A stretch of 64,000 nucleotides of DNA from Monosporascus cannonballus (lineage: Eukaryota; Ascomycota; Sordariomycetes; Xylariales). Shown here in pieces: positions 39,374-49,798 of the stretch. The stretch is from contig QJNS01000294.1 in the NCBI GenBank assembly GCA_004154925.1, forward strand, positions 23,669 to 87,668. The letters run 5' to 3'. Position numbers and translations under genes: made by a program. The notes under the pieces are model-generated. The model saw nothing but the letters and a program-made list of their open reading frames with translations. It was not told the DNA's origin and searched no databases. The first letter of the stretch is position 1; each line of letters opens with the position of its first letter.

Positions 39374-41144
39374 GTCCGCTCTCGGCGGTCCTTGCACTCA
39401 AAAGGGCCGGCTTTTGCGCTTATGCTTGTTATAGGCCGGCCCCCACGACGCCGTATCCCGCGGCACCGTGCTGGGGGGCCGGACGACGACTGGTTTGAGG
39501 CTGACCTGTTTGATAGAAAGCAATGTACTTATATCCTCACGATGCCATTGGGGTCCGCGGGGAGCCCCTTGTATATAAGAGACGAGCTACTAATCGGCCA
39601 GCCCGGGGCTAAGGGTGGTTGACTTGAGGGCGGCGACGGCGTTTACGGGGATTCACGCATATTAGCATCTCGTTGCATGGTTTACGGACGGGATTCCTTT
39701 TCTAGGGCACGATGCCGGGGAATGGGTGCCCCTGCTCGGGCGGGGGGAGGCCGAAACTAGAATAGGGGTACTCCAATATTTAATCCACCGCCGCTGACGG
39801 GAGAGGACACGAAAAATATAACACTAATTAATAGCCCGTTTCACAGAGCTAAGAGTCGTTTCGGACGCGACGATGTCAACGGGCGGGCGTTTTGGGCCCG
39901 CGTTGGCCTTGAGTACCCAACAATGGGTTGACGTCCGGCAGCTGACCAACCAGGCGTGCTTCGCAGCCCGCATTCTTCTGCCAGTTAACTGCCTAGGTAC
40001 GTAAGCCTCGCTGCCTACCCAACCTAGGTACATATATGCTCACCCACTCAAGGTAGATGGACCGGGAGGTAGGGATAGCCGGCTAGCTTGTGTGCGGTGT
40101 GTGCGCTTGTGCGCTTGTGCGCCTGCAGAGGTCTCGGATGTAGAATAAAGCCTGAACCCGGACCCGGAGCGAGATACGCACGCGATGGGATGCCGCAGTG
40201 CACCCTTCTTTCCCTTCGGTAGCTATCGTCTTGTTTGGTTCGTTGATGCCAGCTACTTACTGCCGAGAACATCTTCTATGCGCATCGAGACCTAGATCCG
40301 AGGCTCAAACGGAAGGGGTGGAGGCCTCGTAGATCTCCTGTGGGTTGAAAGGGATTAAAGGGGGAGGGGATGGATGAGCTGGGGTTATACATAATCTAGC
40401 TCACTCGTGATGGCCCCTCGGCTTACGTAGAGCGGATTCACGTCACGTTAACCAAGTAGATAGAGGCTTGGCGGATTCCTAGAGTGGGTAAAAAGCCAGA
40501 CTATAGGAACATATTCGACGTGCGATGGGATAGGATGTGGTATCTGTAAATCTATAATACATGTAGATGGTCGAGCCGGAGGAGGTTCTCAAGCGTAATA
40601 ACGATGAGCGGTGCCAATCGATAATGTTGCCGAGCAACACTACGGTCGTCTTGCCTTACCTCCAGCGATAATTGGGTGATATAGAATAACACAACCAGTT
40701 AGAGGAAAAGTCGAAGTCATCTTCGAGACCTAGTTGTCGAGAAATGCACTGAATAATCCAGCTCCTCGGCCTCCTCGGCCTGCCCGCAGCATCTGTAACG
40801 CTGTTAAAACCAAAGAGAGAAATATCCTGCATTGCTCCAGGGGAATATCGAATAAACAGAGGGTTTCGACAGTATCGTCTTGACCAAAAAACGCCATATC
40901 CGTGGTACATAAGAAAAATGCTTTCAGAGAGTAGTCGTCCGCCTAGCCGTAGACGGGGTAGTAGCCTAGTCCATCCATGGGACCCTTCGCATTCGGTATC
41001 GGGATCGCATTCCCCACTTTGCTCGTCTCCCTGCTTCCCAGCCGTACCAAGAAAGAGCAAAACCAAAGCGCCTCCCGTGGCGCAACCATAAACCACACAA
41101 CCCCTCAGTCACCTTAGTCCCTCTTTCCCTCAGTTCCTCCCTCC
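39374..41144. other. Convergent intergenic region (ERG3 / DUF2015)
   Basis: This 1.8-kb gap lies between two converging genes. I see no coding or RNA gene. A short tandem repeat, three copies of GTGCGCTT-like octamers, lies at 40101-40124. Confidence 0.5.
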
Positions 41145-41540
41145 TCACGAGAAGCTGACGAACTTGGGATCCCTGGGCCGGCCGTCGGGCGCGATGCCGT
41201 TGGCGTTGAAGCGCTGCTCCATGTAGGCGCGGCGGGCGTCGTCGAAGCGGAGGCGGCGCTTCTTCATGATGCGCAGGATCTCGGCCTTGGCGGCGTCGTC
41301 AAGCCCCGCGCGCGCGTCGCCCGAGGCCACGTTGCCCGAGAGGTCGAAGTTGGCGCTCGACAGGCCCGCCTCGACATCCCCGGCGAATGACGATGGTAAT
41401 CGGGAGTATAGGTAATCGCGGGCGCCGTCGGGGAGGAAGGGCAGTTCGGGGATTAGGTGCAGCCACCGCCCGCGCGTGAGGTAGAGGGCCGTGCCGAGGA
41501 CGAGGACCACGAAGGTCAGGTAGTAGATCAGGTAGTCCAT
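41145..41540 (-). CDS. DUF2015 (UPF0357) small membrane protein
   Basis: This single-exon gene encodes 131 aa with an N-terminal membrane segment (LIYYLTFVVLVLGTALYL, about 4-21). The conserved C-terminal block follows: an Asp/Ala-rich region, KKRRLRFDDARRAYMEQRF and the ending NGIAPDGRPRDPKFVSFS. These are the hallmarks of the fungal DUF2015/UPF0357 family, whose function is unknown. Topology suggests a short tail outside or inside a membrane with the conserved part in the cytosol, but this is inference. It is transcribed divergently from the eL28 gene, 823 bp away. Confidence 0.88.
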   Translation of the reverse strand: MDYLIYYLTFVVLVLGTALYLTRGRWLHLIPELPFLPDGARDYLYSRLPSSFAGDVEAGLSSANFDLSGNVASGDARAGLDDAAKAEILRIMKKRRLRFDDARRAYMEQRFNANGIAPDGRPRDPKFVSFS

Positions 41541-41960
41541 TTTTCTTGGTAACGGTTCGTTTCGGCCGTGTGTATATTCCGTATGTATTCGTTGAAAGCT
41601 GGGTGCGTAGCGATAAAGCGAGCGAGGGTGACGATGATGCCCCCGGTGTGGCGGAGGCTCACGGGCGGGAGGCCTCGGAAGTGGGATGCACAAAGTGGAA
41701 AAGACGTAAGATGATGAATCGACAATAGAGCGCTCAAGGTGGCGGAAGAAGCGGAGGATAATTAATTAGTAGGAGCGAGGAAAAGACAAATTGCAGACGT
41801 GCAGTCACAACTGAGGAGTTGTATATCAGGCCATCGAGGGCCGCGGGTTGTTAGAGTTGGGGCTGATTGAGCCGAAAAAGAGGCATGTACCGGTAGATTG
41901 GGACTTTGACGAGATGGAACAGCGAACCAGCGAGCGAACGGCTGGATAAATGAACCTTAT

Positions 41961-41988
41961 CGACTGACTGACTGACTGACTGACTGAC
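41961..41988. repeat. (GACT)n microsatellite
   Basis: About seven copies of the tetramer GACT run without interruption. It lies in the divergent DUF2015/eL28 promoter region. Confidence 0.9.
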
Positions 41989-42088
41989 GACACACCTGCA
42001 ACCTTAGAAGGCCAGCAAGGGTAGGGCAACGGGTCCGGCCCCACTCCTGGGGCTGAGAAGTACCTAGAGTGGCCCGTGCGCACGGATG

Positions 42089-42124
42089 ACAAAAGGCTGT
42101 ACAAAAGGCTGCACAAAAGGCTGC
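42089..42124 (+). repeat. Three tandem copies of a 12-mer
   Basis: ACAAAAGGCTGT is followed by two copies of ACAAAAGGCTGC with no gap. The units are identical except the last base of the first. The location, 240 bp before the eL28 start codon, makes a protein-binding role possible, but no known site was recognised. Confidence 0.9.
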
Positions 42125-42363
42125 GGAAGACGTATTCAGCGACATCAGCCGACCCGCGCCCGCCCTCTCCACTGAACCAATCTAAAAATTGCCTACAAGC
42201 AGCTAGTCCCGATCAAGTCAACTAAGCGACTCACACACTTTGCTTTGTGCAGGCACGGCGAAGTAGGGACGACCAAATCGTCGCAACGGCGTATTCTTTC
42301 GAACATTTGGAATACCCCTCTTCGAGACCTCCCGATTCCACGCCCCAAAGCACGCAAATCAAC

Positions 42364-43180
42364 ATGTCTGCCGCTGCCGCCCCTCTCGCCCCGGCCGATC
42401 TGGTCTGGGAGATCGTCCGTGAGTTTCCCCAACGACACCTCTGGGGGAGGTGAACCCCGGGTGTTTTTTCGAAGGAAGAAAAAAAAAAGTGAAAGGAAGA
42501 AGAAAATGGAATTGACGGTTTTCGGTTACGTAGGAAGCCAGAACTCCTACCTCGTCAAGAGAAAGCAGTCCGGCGGTGTCCAGTTCTCTCGTGACCCTCT
42601 CAACCTGACGAACTTCAACTCACGCAAGGTACGGACAAGAAAATCCCCACGTAGACTTGACCTTGGCCAGTCTTTCGAGGGGGGTGGTTTGGGCTAACGT
42701 GGATTGTAGCACGCCGGTTTCGTCAACAACAAGGTACGCGCAGCTACCACGTCGCTATTCTACTACGATGGAGGTATGATTTTGACATGTGGATGAATAG
42801 GCCCTCGGTGTTCTCCCTGCCGAGAAGGGCGGCGTTAAGGTCCTTAGTAAGAAGGAGTCTGCGATCCAGCAGCCCGCCAAGGCCATTACTGAGACGACCT
42901 ACCACGGCGGCAAGTCTACGCGACAGTGAGTTCCACCCGTCCATATCCTCGTGGTCCTTTGCGTTTGTGCAGTGGATAGCGTCGCTGAGATATCTCATCC
43001 CGTAGCACCTACAAGGCCGTTGCCAACCAGGCTGCCAAGAGAGGCTACCGCCCCGACCTCCGCGAGGCCGCCGTCGCCCGTGTCTCTGCTATCCGCCAGT
43101 CTCAGAGGCCGACCAAGCCCGAGCCGGAAAAGAAGCTCCGTGGCGCGAAGGCCAAGAAGGCCGCTGAGGCGTCGTCGTAA
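42364..43180 (+). CDS. 60S ribosomal protein eL28
   Basis: This is the large-subunit ribosomal protein L28e, present in most fungi and animals but absent from Saccharomyces. The model is join(42364..42418, 42534..42628, 42710..42733, 42801..42925, 43006..43180), 157 aa, with four introns including one flanking a 24-nt exon. The product begins MSAAAAPLAPADLVWEIVR and contains NSYLVKRKQSGGVQFSRDPLNL, TNFNSRKHAGFVNNKALGV and TYKAVANQAAKRGYRPDLR. It ends in a lysine- and alanine-rich tail typical of ribosomal proteins. Intron density near the 5' end is usual for fungal ribosomal-protein genes. The first intron carries an A-rich run (42477-42488). Confidence 0.95.
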
Positions 43181-44546
43181 ACTCCCGACGACTGCTGTGG
43201 GCGATGAAGGTGTAACTAGCGGGTCGCGTAATGGAAGCTATGGCGGCCGGCGAACGGGCTTGCTTGCCTCAGTTGATAGTCAGATGGATCCAGCGGAAAT
43301 GGAATCGAGTTGACGAACAATGCACGAATGTCTGTCTTGGAGGGGCTCTGCCCTACGGTTCGAAGCCGGTTTAGCCCCTTCATTTTGGAACGACCAGGCC
43401 TCCTTTCTCCTACCGTATTCACCGCCATGGAGAAGATAGCATCGTCTCACATGCTTGCATGCCGGCCTCCGGGTTGGATGAGTAGACCGCCTTCAAATTA
43501 CCTAGGTTAAGTTAGAGGAGACCCCATCTCCCACTTTCCGTAGTACCGGTAGCCGTGTGGACATGCCATCATCCGCCTTGGTCCGGTCTTGCCCGATGCC
43601 GACGAAAAAGCCTCGGTTTCTAGGGATACAGTTCCCACGCTAATACTAGACTGTGAGTGAATTGTATAGCCTGATGTCATCGCATGAGAATGCTATTAGA
43701 GATGTCTAGTTCGTCGGAGCATGGGCCACTTGACGATGCCTGCCGTCGGGAAGGGTGGGTTTACTGTGACTAGATAGGAGGGACATCATAGGTGTTTTAC
43801 GAGCGAGACAGGCAGGCACATGCGAACCGGATTGGTTTAACTGGCAGTCCGACACCTGGAATCGACTCAACTCCATGTCGTAGGCTTACATCTCCCGAAG
43901 TTCGATTGGCCTTGAGCCTTCGAGGAGTCGGGTACATGATAACGGTAACGGGGATAGCATGGATGGGTTCGTCGGATCCAATGGTGGGGGAATGTGATGG
44001 GAATTGGTGGGGACGCCATTTCCCCCGCTTGCTTAGCATTATTATCAAGTAGGCACAGTAGCATCAAACTGCACTAAAGGGTGGGAAGCTGTGGCCTAAT
44101 CACGTCTTACGAGTGTTGGTTGATATGTATAGTATTCACATGGTAGCCCGGTCATTGATTGCTGCACGTCGTTAGCGCTAAACCTTCAAGGTAATTCCCC
44201 GCCAAGGTACCGACTGTGCAGGAAACAGCGGACAAAAAGTGCCCCGCCATCTTCCCGTAGCTTACATGAAGTTCAGGCTCTCCTCATACACAACTGCCGT
44301 ATAACTCCTCGAACAAAGTCTCCATCCCAAGAATCTCACACATCTCGGATACCCCCAAAAGGCAAGCTCTTCTATTGTAAGTGTCATATCTAGAAGACGC
44401 CCTCCCGTCGCTTCGATACCCATTCTTTCATCTAATCTAACTGATTGACTGATTCTCAACCTTCAGTACCCCCCCCCCCTCTCTCCTTTAACACCCAAGA
44501 AGAAAGACAGAACTCGGCTTATACTACCCCACCTGCTACCGCAAAC
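43181..44546. promoter_or_regulatory. Intergenic region, eL28 3' flank and MDH promoter
   Basis: This 1.4-kb gap separates two plus-strand genes. No gene or RNA is seen. Close to the malate dehydrogenase start there is a long pyrimidine stretch beginning with a run of C (44469-44488), likely in the 5' leader. Confidence 0.5.
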
Positions 44547-45913
44547 ATGGTCAAAGCTGGTATGAAGCCCAACAAAGCCCATGAAAAAGTCGTACGAGCA
44601 GGTTAGATGCGCTGACAAGTTATCATAGTTGTTGCTGGCGCCTCTGGCGGTATTGGCCAGGTGTGTGCTATGATCCCGACCCCGTAGCCGGCAGTCTAGA
44701 GCTAATACGCCAGTGACGCTAGCCTCTCTCCCTTCTCCTGAAGCTCTGCCCCTATGTTGATGAGCTTGCCCTCTACGATGTCGTCAACACACCCGGCGTT
44801 GCTACCGATCTCTCTCACATTTCCTCGACTGCTGTAAGAGACCCCTCAATAATGAGCATGACGTCTGCCGAGAACTAAAACGCTGATGTCTGTTATAGAA
44901 AGTTACCGGTTACCTTCCCAAGGACGATGGCGGCAAGGCGGCAATGAAGGACGCTGATATCATCGTTATTCCCGCCGGCATTCCCCGTAGGTTCCACTAA
45001 CAACAGCTCGGAATTATAACGCACTGGATAAACTTACGCGGGATTAGGCAAGCCCGGCATGACGCGTGACGACCTCTTCAACATCAACGCAGGTATCGTC
45101 AAGGGCCTCATCGAGATCGCTGCCGAGGTGGCTCCCAAGGCGTATATCCTTGTCATCTCCAACCCCGTCAACTCGACGGTCCCTATCGCTGCAGAAGTCC
45201 TCAAGTCCAAGGGTGTCTTCAACCCCCAAAAGCTCTTCGGTGTTACCACCCTCGACATCGTCCGTGCCGAGACCTTCGTTGCCGAGATTGCCGGCAAGAA
45301 GACCGGCTCCGAGCTGACCATTCCTGTCGTCGGTGGTCACTCCGGCGAGACCATCCTGCCCCTCTTCAGCAAGGTAGCCGGCGTGACTATCCCTGATGAC
45401 AAGTACGATGCTCTTGTCAACCGTGTTCAGTTCGGTGGTGACGAGGTCGTCAAGGCCAAGGATGGCGCGGGATCTGCCACCCTGTCTATGGCCTACGCTG
45501 GTTTCCGGTAACTGCCTTCCACAGCCGCTCCCTCTTTTCCGTAGCCACCGTAAACTAACATGTTGTGTAGTTTCGCTGAGAAGGTGCTGAGGGCTGCCGC
45601 TGGCGAGAAGGGCCTCGTGGAGCCCAGCTACGTCTACCTACCCGGTGTTCCCGGCGGTGAGGAGATCGCCAAGACCACCGGGGTTGACTTCTTCTCCGTT
45701 CCCGTCGAGCTTGGCGTAAGTCATCCCGCGACCGCACTGCAAATCCCCGGGACTCCGCTAACCACTTGACAGCCTAACGGTGCCGAGGGGGCCCAGAACC
45801 CTCTGGCGGGCATCACCGACAAGGAGAAGACGCTGCTGGAAGCCGCGATCGAGGGCCTCAAGGGCAACATCGAGAAAGGCATCACCTTTGCCCACAACCC
45901 CCCTCAGAAGTAA
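44547..45913 (+). CDS. Malate dehydrogenase, cytosolic type
   Basis: The enzyme interconverts malate and oxaloacetate with NAD(H). The model is join(44547..44559, 44629..44660, 44723..44833, 44899..44986, 45048..45507, 45571..45715, 45773..45913), 329 aa, with six introns of 57-69 nt. The first coding exon is only 13 nt. The NAD-binding glycine loop GASGGIGQ is at 8-15. The Arg-containing substrate loop ([13 protein letters not shown]) is near 80-92, and DIVRAETF and catalytic His in GGHSGET (about 179) follow. The protein starts directly at [12 protein letters not shown], so there is no mitochondrial presequence and a cytosolic (possibly peroxisomal or glyoxysomal) role is likely. The end NPPQK is not a PTS1 signal. 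Confidence 0.96.
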
Positions 45914-47307
45914 ACCTCCCCTCCCCCTTTGGTTGCCGTTGGCTTGTCCGGCGTAGCGTCGCCGTGGATCATGATGACATTTCGTTGCCCCCTTTTCTGA
46001 TGGGTTTGATTGGGGCTTTGCCGTTTCCCGTTGGGATGATGGGTGCGATTGTTATAACACGACCAGAAGCCGCTTGATCTTGATGAGTGGATCAGGTGAT
46101 TATTGGCGTGGATTATAGAGGAAGAAGAAACAAAGAAATACCATCTTGAGTCATACCGAGGCACCGGCAACGTGAATTGGGAGATCTGGCAACTGATGGT
46201 CTTGTGTGTCCCCTTAGGTTGTGAAGAAGGTGACGTGACCGCCGGTCCGGTATTTTCTCCGTATCGCACCCCATCCTGTCCATCCCAGAACAGTACAACA
46301 CGAGACACCGAGGCGGGAAAAGAAAAGGTTGAGGGTTTCGAAGCGAGGGTCATTGATGGATGGAAGCCGAGGATGTATACGTGCGCAATAGGGGCGGTGG
46401 AGGGGAGTCTCGTAGCCAAGAGAAAGTATTAATGACTTTTTTGGCATCTCCCAACAGACGACTCCTAAGTCTTGGGAGGTTTCGTGATCATCCTCATCAT
46501 CACTTTCGCTGAGGATACCGAGTATATACACACACATACACACCCTCTCTCTCTCTCTCTCGCGCGCGCGCGAACAACTTCCCTTTCGTCCGTCTCCCAA
46601 TGCCATCGGTCTTAGTTTAGATGCTTTCTTCCCAGTGCCCCCATCGTGCCCCCATCGTACCCCCACAACTCCCAAACTCCCGAAACCGAACGCGTCTTCT
46701 GTCTGAATCAACCATTCGCCATGCACGCATGTACGCCTTGTCTGCATATGACCACCCACCCCTCTGTGCGCCTTCCTGAAAAGAATCATGCAACAACGCC
46801 CACGCATCCATCATCACGCGGACAAAGTTCTGCGTTAATCATAAATAAATAGAAAAGCAGGCTCGCCGTAGATACTCCGGGACCGCGGGCGTATTGCCAG
46901 CGGGGCGGGGGACCAGCCTGTTTGCAAGTTTCTGCGGTCAGTACGGATGAGAGATTGTGTGGCTTTCAGCAGGTGTCAAGACGGGCGTCCATCCTCTCGA
47001 ATAATCATCAGAAGGAAGGCAATAGAAAAGGATATCGACACAGAGGATTTTCCTATGCGAATTTTCGTTTTTATTATAATTAAAAATGGTAGGTTTACAC
47101 CAGAAACGGTTGTCACGTGGTTAGGTAGGTAAAGAGGACATGGATGGAACCGGTCTGTCTCTGGTGAAGTGAAAGGAGTGACTTACTCAAAGAATCGCAG
47201 AGGCCATCGGGGGTCCGCATTAGGAGGCCCGTTCTCCGAGTGATATATCGAGTATGATGTGGGCGTGGCGTCTCCCTCTTCGTCGGTTTCCATGTAGGCT
47301 AGGCAAG
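45914..47307. other. Convergent intergenic region (MDH / TRAPPC6)
   Basis: This 1.4-kb gap between converging genes has no recognised gene. It includes a compound dinucleotide tract at 46527-46572. Some of it will be the 3' untranslated regions of both neighbours. Confidence 0.5.
46527..46572. repeat. Compound (CA)(CT)(CG) dinucleotide tract
   Basis: Runs of CA, then CT, then CG follow one another directly in a 46-bp stretch of alternating pyrimidine-containing dinucleotides. The CA and CG portions are of the kind that can adopt left-handed DNA under torsion. It lies downstream of the malate dehydrogenase gene. Confidence 0.85.
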
Positions 47308-48393
47308 CTAGAGGGCCTTCGTCTTGATCTGGAACACGGCGCCCGGGAGCTCGTTGGTCTCGCCCTGCACCGTGGCGCTGATGCCCATGGCGGCCAGGGC
47401 GCCGCGCAGGATGCCGCAGGGGAACCAAAGGAACTATTATATCGGTTCATTGCGTTAACAAATCCCGTGTCCCGACTGACTGACTGATGTGCCAAGTAGA
47501 AAGGGAGGTGGAGAGTAGAAGAAGAAAAAGGGAAAGGCGAGGCCGTTAGAAAGCAAGAGGACGGGGAAGCAGGAAGGAAAAAAAGAAGAACAAAAAGAAA
47601 TATAAAACGTACGGGCTGCGCCCTCACAACGGCCTGGCCCCCGGCGTCGGCGCTCATGCGCGACAGTGGCCGGAATGCGTTGTCCGTCAGCACGTAGACG
47701 CCGCGGTGGTTCGTCTTGAGGTTGTCGACCTGCTTGCGGAACACGAGCATCCAAAGGTCCTTGCACACGAACTTGATGGCGTCGAGGGCGTCGTGGAAGC
47801 GCGGGCGGTCACGCGAGAAGCTGCTCCGGGGGGTAAAGTAATATATTAGTTTCCGAGCTTCTTTCCCCTCTTGTCTCGTGGCTTTTGGGTGGGAGTGGGA
47901 AGAGAAAGGGCGAAAGAGAAGGGTACACAGAATCAAAGACAGAAACGGAATATACGAACCGCTCAACCAAGCCCATCCCTACACGATACCCCAGCGCCTC
48001 AAGGCGGAAAAACACGGCGTCGCGCTCCTCGTCCTCGTCCAGCAGCCTGCTACCGCTGCCACCACCGACGCGCGAGCCCCCGGCCCCCATTCCAGAGCCT
48101 GCTCTCCCCGTGCCCGTGGTGGCGGTGGTGGCGCTCCGCGAACGCCCCCCGGCCTCGGCCACCACCGAGTTCGATGGCTCGCCGCCGCCGCTCTGCTTCA
48201 CGGACGCGGGCACGGAAGGAGAAGAAGAAGAAGGGGAAGCAGAAGCCGCAGCCGCCTGCTCCTCGACCTCGTTGGTCACGCGGTACGCCATGGGCACGAG
48301 CTCGATGAGCAGGAAGTCGAGGCACGAGGCGCCGAGGAAGGCGGCGGACGGGTCGCCAGCGTTGAACGGCGGGACGGGATGGTCGAAGGACAT
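47308..48393 (-). CDS. TRS33: TRAPP complex subunit Trs33 / TRAPPC6
   Basis: This is a Bet3-family subunit of the TRAPP complex, which activates Rab GTPases in ER-to-Golgi and Golgi traffic. The model is complement(47308..47433, 47613..47820, 47960..48393), 255 aa, with introns of 179 and 139 nt. The N-terminus (CLDFLLIELVPMAYRV) is followed by a long Ser/Gly-rich insert (about 45-110). The conserved core comes next: FFRLEALGYRVGMGLVERF, RFHDALDAIKFVCKDLWMLVFRKQVDNLKTNHRGVYVL in separate parts, and the C-terminal FPCGILRGALAAMG with GAVFQIKTKAL at the end. The removed introns restore VERFSRDRPRF and QPFLWFPCG, which fit the family. The disordered insert is larger than in yeast or animals. Confidence 0.92.
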
Positions 48394-49798
48394 CGTTTTC
48401 TTTTTCTGCGTCGTGCCTGCTTCTCTCCCTGCGGCCTGGTTCTCGCGCTCGCTCTCGTTCTGGGTCTGGGTTCGCCCCCCCCGGGTATTTTCTCTTTCGC
48501 CTACGTCGCTCCAGTTGCCGGCGGCGGTACTTCCGTTACACTGCCCGCTTAGCTGAGGTAGGTATGTAGCTGGCTAAGTAACCGTAGAATATCGGGATCG
48601 AAATAATGTTACCGGCCGATTGCGTGCGCTCGGCCTCCTCCAATTCCAAGGAATACAGTCCGTGAGCTCTTGTAAGCCTTGTGCCGATTTGTAACTTTTC
48701 TCTGATCAGGTTCGCAGCGCACAGTTGAGGCTAGATTCGCGGGCTCGTTATGTCGTTAAATGCCTCTCTTTCCGATATCGTGGGGTTCTAGGTCGAGGCT
48801 GAAAAAGGTAGGGGGTAGATTGGTAGTCCTGAAGCTTGATGAGCTCTGCCGTGCATAAGAATACGAATGACTAGGATGGAGGAGACCCGACTGCGTCAAT
48901 GCCCCGATACATGCATAAACCACTGCATTATCGACTTTGTCACTTATACGCAGTATAACAGCCCCAATAATTTACACATCTAGAAAGGGACCAGTCTGTA
49001 CGCGAGGAAGTCCGTGGCTTGGGCTATCTCAGCGACCACGCAAATACTTGCAAGGATTCATCAGTTCTCTGATGTGAGCAATTTAGGATGAAAAAGGCAA
49101 AGCTCACGATACCGGACACGGGGTATTGGAGGTCCCGGAGGCATTGCGAGATCCTATGTTCATGTGGTTAGGCTAAGGCAATCAATCTCTGGGGATAAGC
49201 TACACACATGCATCAAATGTCTGGCAAGTCGTCGCTGATCCAGTTCCAGTATCCTCCGAAAACGTAAGAAGTGTTTTTTTCTTTTCATCAACGCCTGAAA
49301 GACAGCCAGCGAGCTAATTCCCCCTTCCCGTATCGCCACGCGAATTTTCTCATCTACAGCCTGCCGGGCGAATTCATCGCAGTCTATGTACAAAAGGGGT
49401 TAGGGTGATCGGATGACGACGGGTAGGCAATGATAAGGCCTGGGATGACATCGCTCTATCATAAGGCCGCCATCCGAACATGTCCTACTCCTAGATGAAG
49501 CATAGTAGGGTATCATTGCAGCCTTGGGAAATTTTGTAGAAGATGAGGTAGGATATATCTGGACACTTCTCAATTCGCTCGCGACATTAAGTCATCGAAG
49601 GACCGGTATGATGTTGCCGCTGAAGAGACAGAAATGCATCATCCGCTGCTGTCCTAACGCCCCGAGCGAAAATGAGCCTGTGGAGCCGGCTTCGGTGGCT
49701 CCCACCCGATCATATGGTGCTGGTTCAGACGTAGAGCTAAGCCCCTTCGATGAGGAATCCGCAGCAACCCCGAAAGCAGTGGTCCGAATCATCTATGG
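48394..49798. promoter_or_regulatory. Intergenic region, TRAPPC6 promoter and SUMO-ligase 3' flank
   Basis: This 1.4-kb gap separates two minus-strand genes. The part next to 48393 should hold the TRAPPC6 promoter. A 77-codon minus-strand frame at 49160-49393 shows no known domain and no splice context; I do not call it a gene. Confidence 0.5.

Larger units (their letters stand above)
41541..42363. promoter_or_regulatory. Divergent promoter region (DUF2015 / eL28)
   Basis: Two genes start outward from this 823-bp stretch. It contains a GACT microsatellite (41961-41988) and three head-to-tail copies of the 12-mer ACAAAAGGCTGY (42089-42124). The ribosomal-protein promoter should lie at its right end. 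Confidence 0.6.
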